Assembly: GCA_910580155.1 (NCBI GenBank) | Contig: CAJTWX010000027.1 | Coordinates: 1 to 18,833 of the forward strand | From: an uncultured Alphaproteobacteria bacterium | Lineage (GTDB): Bacteria; Pseudomonadota; Alphaproteobacteria; RF32; CAG-239 | DNA length: 18,833 bases | Direction: 5' to 3' | Notes under the pieces: model-generated | Databases searched by the model: none | What the model was told of the DNA's origin: nothing | Seen by the model: only the letters and a program-made list of their open reading frames with translations | Shown: in pieces, positions 15,532 through 18,833 of the stretch | How positions within the stretch are numbered: position 1 is the first letter of the stretch | Layout of the letters: the number at the start of each line of letters is the position of its first letter | Position numbers and translations under genes: made by a program

Positions 15532-16221
15532 TTAAACTTTGGGTTTCGGATGTTTTTTCGGTGCGGGTTTTGGCATTGGCGCACCGGTGGGGTGATGCGG
15601 CGCTTTCTTTTTGAGCGGCGGGTGTTTCTTCGGGTGTTCGGGATGATGCGGTTTTCTGTATACAAACACCTTTTCCGGCACACCGTAAATGGAAGATTGG
15701 ATTTGTTTGACCTCTTCAAGGTGACCTAGCGGGAACATCTCGGAAATAACCACGCAATCGGGTTTGATTTCTTCAGCAAGCTTTTTCCCCAAAGGTTCGC
15801 CGGTGACTTTTAAGACATAGCACATAATCAAATCCATATCGGCGTGCGAGGTTTTCATATAATCGCCTTGCACGAACTTGAGGTTTTTCAGCCCTGCGCC
15901 TTTAATTTTGCCCATTGTCAAAGGTACAGCATCCCATTCCAAACCGATAAATTCGTGTTCGGGGAATTCTTTGGCAAGCGGGATGAGCAATGCGCCACTG
16001 CCGCAGCCGAGGTCTGTCACTTTCAGCGGGTGTTTGGCATTTTTTAACACCTCACGGGCTTCGTTTAACATATCTTCTTTGATTTTGCCGTAAGTAGATA
16101 CAAACGGGCCGTATTTGCCGCAGCCGCAGCGAATGTATGAATAAACCTGATACAACAAATAGACTATTGCTCCAAAGCCGACAAGCAGCGCGAAAATGAC
16201 GATTATACCGTTGCAGCACAT
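15532..16221 (-). CDS. membrane-anchored SAM methyltransferase with Pro/Lys/His tail
   Basis: A 229-aa protein in three parts. Residues 5-30 form one membrane helix. Residues 36-185 form a class I methyltransferase domain with KYGPFVSTYGKI, SAM-binding DLGCGSGALL (70-79), acidic Glu95 after strand 2, and VQGDY (117-121). Residues 189-229 are a low-complexity tail in which 31 of 41 residues are Pro, Lys or His. The order membrane helix, Y-x-P-F-V, SAM loop resembles the FAM173/ATPSCKMT-type protein-lysine methyltransferases, but that assignment is tentative. The tail could bind metal or polyanions. AGGAGA before the ATG supports the start. It is divergent from the sirtuin gene with 93 bases between starts. 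Confidence 0.78.
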   Translation of the reverse strand: MCCNGIIVIFALLVGFGAIVYLLYQVYSYIRCGCGKYGPFVSTYGKIKEDMLNEAREVLKNAKHPLKVTDLGCGSGALLIPLAKEFPEHEFIGLEWDAVPLTMGKIKGAGLKNLKFVQGDYMKTSHADMDLIMCYVLKVTGEPLGKKLAEEIKPDCVVISEMFPLGHLEEVKQIQSSIYGVPEKVFVYRKPHHPEHPKKHPPLKKKAPHHPTGAPMPKPAPKKHPKPKV

Positions 16222-16314
16222 AATTTATTCTCCTGACATATAAAACGGTTGCGGAAATCTTATTTTGTGATACATATATCTTAAATTGTTTAAGAAAAGA
16301 TTTAAGAGGGTAAA

Positions 16315-17037
16315 ATGCGAGAAAAATATCATAAAATCGTGTTTTTAACCGGTGCGGGGATTTCCGCCGAATCGGGGCTGGCGACATTCAGGAGCGAAAG
16401 CGGGCTGTGGAACAACCACCGTGTGGAAGACGTGGCAACGATTGAGGCATACTATCGCAATCAGGATTATGTACACGATTTTTACAACAATATGAAACCC
16501 GAACTGTGGAACGCCAAACCGAACGCCGGACATTTGGCAATTACGAAACTACAACAGGAATATCCGGCAGACGTGCACATCATCACGCAAAATGTGGATA
16601 CGCTGCACGAAAAGGCCAAAAGCAAAAATGTGCACCATATACACGGGCGGATTAACCAAGCGGTATGTTTGAACTGCGGGCAGGTTTTAGACACTTGGGG
16701 CGACGTTACCTCCGAGACCGTATGCACGAGCTGCGGTGTTCAGGGGATGATGAAGCCGAATATTGTCTTTTTCGGTGAGAATTTGCTTTGTATGGATGTG
16801 GTGGAAGATTTGCTGCACAAGGCAGATTTGTTTGTATCGGTTGGCACATCGGGCGTGGTGTTTCCGGCGGCGGGTTTTGTGCAGACGGCGAAATATTACG
16901 GTGCGGATACAGTGGAATTTAACCTTGAGCCGACTTCCAACAACTTTTATTTTGACAGACACGTTATGGGCAAAGCGGGCGATACGCTGCCGAAGTTTGT
17001 CGAGGAGTTGCTAACAAAGGTCAAAAACAATTGTTAG
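16315..17037 (+). CDS. cobB: NAD-dependent protein deacylase, sirtuin (CobB-type)
   Basis: A 240-aa Sir2 family enzyme that removes acyl groups from lysines using NAD. Motifs: GAGISAESGLATFR (13-26), the TQNVDTLHEKA loop (91-101), catalytic His110 in HIHG, four zinc Cys at 118, 121, 137 and 140, and KPNIVFFGE (147-155). Most resembles class III CobB/SIRT5. In those enzymes a Tyr-x-x-Arg pair binds succinyl/malonyl groups. Here Tyr57 is kept but the Arg position is Met60, with Lys61 next, so specificity may differ. GAGGG precedes the ATG. It is the only plus-strand gene, divergent from the methyltransferase and overlapping the GT2 gene tail-to-tail by 17 bases. No promoter is clear enough to call. 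Confidence 0.93.
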   Translation: MREKYHKIVFLTGAGISAESGLATFRSESGLWNNHRVEDVATIEAYYRNQDYVHDFYNNMKPELWNAKPNAGHLAITKLQQEYPADVHIITQNVDTLHEKAKSKNVHHIHGRINQAVCLNCGQVLDTWGDVTSETVCTSCGVQGMMKPNIVFFGENLLCMDVVEDLLHKADLFVSVGTSGVVFPAAGFVQTAKYYGADTVEFNLEPTSNNFYFDRHVMGKAGDTLPKFVEELLTKVKNNC

Positions 17038-17884
17038 CCTGTAATAAAGCTTGCAAATAATCTTCTGACACAATGTGTTTCGAGGCGATGAGGTTTAGTT
17101 TGCCGCAGGCGTTTGCAGCATAAAATGCGACGGGGTCGGTGGGAGAAAAATAACTTCCGACCATTTGACGTATCGGGGCGTTGGCGTCTTCATAGCTCAT
17201 ACCGTAATGTTTTTTGCTTGCACTGTTGCGCAATAGCACATCTTCCGGAACTGCGGCAAACTTTGCGCCGGCAAACAGCATTTTGAGCCAAAACTCCCAG
17301 TCTTCAGAGGCTTGCAGCCGCTCATTATAGCGGAGATTGTTTTTAACGGCAAAATTGCGGCGGTACATTATGTTCGCATTGCCGAAATTGTTATATTGGA
17401 TGAGCCCTGCCACGATGTCATTATGGCTGGCAGGAATGCGGGGAAGCGCGGTTATCTGTCCAGCAACGGCGGTTGTTTCGGGGTGGGTTTCAAGGTATTC
17501 GACTTGTTTTTGCATCCGTTCGGGCAGGCTTGTGTCATCGTCATCCATAATCATTATATATTTGCCGCGGGCAAGCGAGGCAGCGCGGTTGCGGGAAAAG
17601 GCTATTCCCTTATTTTCAGCATTTTTATAATAGCGTATACGCGGATCTTTATATTTGGCAATTACCTCATCGGTATTATCCGGCGAACCGTCATTTAAGA
17701 TTATAAACTCAAAATCTTTGTATGTCTGCGCCAAAATGCTTTCTATGGCCTGAGGCAGCATATCTGCGCGTTTATAGGTCAACATAACAACGGATACCAT
17801 TGGGGGATTTGCCCGCCGGTATCCGCAAATTAGTGCTGAGAAGGCAATCAAAACTGCAGTGATTGCCCAGACGTAACATTTCAT
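17021..17884 (-). CDS. membrane-anchored GT2 glycosyltransferase
   Basis: A 287-aa protein with an N-terminal membrane helix (about 3-22) and a GT2 GT-A domain: MVSVVMLTYKRADMLPQAIE, ILNDGSPDNT, the IMDDDDTSLPERM metal motif (114-117 acidic), and ASEDWEFWLKM. The domain strongly resembles the first half of the GT2-WavE protein at 1142-2977 (for example QAIESILAQTYKDFEF against EAIESILSQTFEDFEF), so they are probably paralogues. The anchor suggests work at the inner membrane. A TTG at 17896 would extend it by four residues. The ATG at 17884 lies one base after the preceding lipoprotein gene's TAG, pointing to coupled translation. Its stop lies inside the convergent sirtuin gene. Substrates unknown. 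Confidence 0.85.
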   Translation of the reverse strand: MKCYVWAITAVLIAFSALICGYRRANPPMVSVVMLTYKRADMLPQAIESILAQTYKDFEFIILNDGSPDNTDEVIAKYKDPRIRYYKNAENKGIAFSRNRAASLARGKYIMIMDDDDTSLPERMQKQVEYLETHPETTAVAGQITALPRIPASHNDIVAGLIQYNNFGNANIMYRRNFAVKNNLRYNERLQASEDWEFWLKMLFAGAKFAAVPEDVLLRNSASKKHYGMSYEDANAPIRQMVGSYFSPTDPVAFYAANACGKLNLIASKHIVSEDYLQALLQANNCF

Positions 17885-17885
17885 C

Positions 17886-18332
17886 CTATTGTGCAATCAC
17901 ACGGGTGGTGCTGCCGAAAAGAACCAAGCAACGCTGGCCGATACCGAGCGCCTGTCCTGTTCCCTGCGTTACACTGATAACCTGTCCGTTATCCAGTTTA
18001 ACGATATATTCCAGTCCGGTTTGCGATGTCAGGCCTTTTTCTGCCGCGCTGCCAGCCAAGCCGCCAAGCAATGCGCCGCCGACAGCTCCGAGCATATTTG
18101 CCGAGTGACCGTGACCGATGGTCGAACCAGCCAAGCCGCCTGCCAAACCGCCTATCATCGTGCCAGCTCCTGAACTATCATTTACACCAACCTGACGAAC
18201 GCTTAATACCGTACACTGCGATACGGTGGATACTTTGCCAGTCTGGCTTGTCGAGTAGTGGTCTGAGTTAATGTTATCTGCGCATCCGGCAAGCATACCG
18301 GCCGTTAAAACTGCGCTTAAAAGTTTTTTCAT
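17886..18332 (-). CDS. glycine-zipper outer-membrane lipoprotein (SlyB / 17-kDa antigen-like)
   Basis: A 148-aa lipoprotein: signal peptide with lipobox LAGC (Cys17), a short beta-rich part, then a glycine-zipper two-helix segment (about 58-101, MIGGLAGGLAGSTIG and LGAVGGALLGGLAGSAAEKG), then a C-terminal domain with EYIVKLDNGQVISVTQG typical of the family. This matches the Rickettsia 17-kDa antigen / SlyB / PcP-type lipoproteins, which sit in the outer membrane and contribute to envelope integrity. GAGGAGA precedes the ATG. It is 46 bases downstream of the dehydrogenase gene and ends one base before the GT2 start, so it is likely in the same transcript as the GT2. Confidence 0.88.
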   Translation of the reverse strand: MKKLLSAVLTAGMLAGCADNINSDHYSTSQTGKVSTVSQCTVLSVRQVGVNDSSGAGTMIGGLAGGLAGSTIGHGHSANMLGAVGGALLGGLAGSAAEKGLTSQTGLEYIVKLDNGQVISVTQGTGQALGIGQRCLVLFGSTTRVIAQ

Positions 18333-18378
18333 CCTGAAATCTCCTCTAATAAATTAGACTTAGATATAATTTAATCGA

Positions 18379-18833
18379 TTATTTTCTGTTGTCAATATTT
18401 GTTTGACAGGCAATTTCCTCCAACAGGCGCTTTTCGTGTTCGGGCTGATCTTGGCGGGCTTCGATAACGTCTTTGCGGATTTTTTGCGTGCGCTTGAACA
18501 GGTTAAATATTTTATCCCCCTCATCCCAGCGGATATTACGTTCCAAGGCAATCAAATCCTCCACAAAGCGCTGTATCAACTCCAACACCGTTTGCTTGTT
18601 GGTGAGGAAGATGTCGCGCCACATTGTGGGGTCTGAACCGGCTATACGTGTAAAATCACGGAAACCGCCTGCCGAATATTTGATTATCTCCTTATGCTCG
18701 TAACCCTCTAAATCTGCCACTGTTCCCACAATCGAATACGCTATCAGCTGCGGTAGGTGTGACACGGCTGCCATTACCTTATCGTGATGTGCGGTTTCCA
18801 TTGTGTCCACTTTCATACAGCAGTGTTCCCACA
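18379..18833 (-). CDS. tyrA: prephenate/arogenate dehydrogenase, C-terminal part (cut by window edge)
   Basis: TyrA-type enzymes oxidise prephenate or arogenate in tyrosine synthesis. Only the C-terminal helical dimerisation and substrate domain is here: HHDKVMAAVSHLPQLIAYSIV and KYSAGGFRDFTRIAGSDPTMWRDIFLTN are highly conserved family stretches. The reading frame stays open through the window edge (an in-frame W-E-H-C-C precedes the first Met at 18816), so the true start and the NAD(P)-binding domain are outside. The final 40 residues are charged and helical and run a little past the usual end. Whether it prefers prephenate or arogenate cannot be told from this fragment. Confidence 0.9.
   Translation of the reverse strand, partial: WEHCCMKVDTMETAHHDKVMAAVSHLPQLIAYSIVGTVADLEGYEHKEIIKYSAGGFRDFTRIAGSDPTMWRDIFLTNKQTVLELIQRFVEDLIALERNIRWDEGDKIFNLFKRTQKIRKDVIEARQDQPEHEKRLLEEIACQTNIDNRK

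Noticed and set aside
17011..17037. CTAACAA ... TTGTTAG inverted repeat at the sirtuin/GT2 tail overlap as a bidirectional terminator
   Set aside because: Only 7 bp, AT-rich, 13-base loop, and inside both coding ends without a T tract.

Overview
The window looks like chromosome of an AT-rich alphaproteobacterium. The evidence is a DUF4167 protein (a family I know essentially from Alphaproteobacteria) directly downstream of prmC, a sigma-32 (RpoH) gene carrying the RpoH box, and bacterial translation signals throughout (SD plus ATG/GTG, stop-start overlaps). A host-associated or uncultured lineage is plausible but is inference. All genes except one sirtuin lie on the minus strand, so transcription mostly runs right to left.

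Left edge (1-1004): a type II CRISPR-family cas1 with its metal-binding residues intact. Directly after its stop is one 36-nt element that looks like a type II CRISPR repeat, followed by 19 nt of possible spacer cut by the window edge. No cas9 lies upstream and no cas2 lies between cas1 and the repeat-like element.

Region 1083-6816: a seven-gene polysaccharide-decoration operon with a candidate promoter and a strong terminator. In transcription order it encodes a sugar nucleotidyltransferase, a short GDPD-like phosphodiesterase, a HAD phosphatase, a second divergent nucleotidyltransferase, a cupin, a left-handed beta-helix acyltransferase, and a GT2-WavE fusion glycosyltransferase. Genes overlap or touch, so they are probably co-translated to build and attach an activated small group on a surface glycan. 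The product is unknown.

Region 6926-12975: a housekeeping run reading asnS, a small lipoprotein or exported protein, rpoH, prmC, DUF4167, a membrane metallophosphoesterase, then an unrecognised 117-aa ORF that may be a remnant. rpoH and prmC touch (TAA then ATG).

Region 13000-16221: genes of unknown or partly known role. They are a 382-aa protein made of three divergent copies of one domain, a four-helix membrane protein, an unrecognised 230-aa soluble protein, and a membrane-anchored methyltransferase with a Pro/Lys/His tail. Two of these units end in clear terminators.

Right part (16315-18833): a plus-strand CobB-type sirtuin overlaps tail-to-tail with a membrane-anchored GT2 glycosyltransferase. 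Upstream of the GT2 are a glycine-zipper lipoprotein and the C-terminal part of a prephenate/arogenate dehydrogenase that runs off the window.

No tRNA, rRNA, insertion sequence or integrase was seen. The best candidate for something unusual is the cas1 plus repeat-like element at the left edge, followed by the decoration operon and the triplicated-domain protein.
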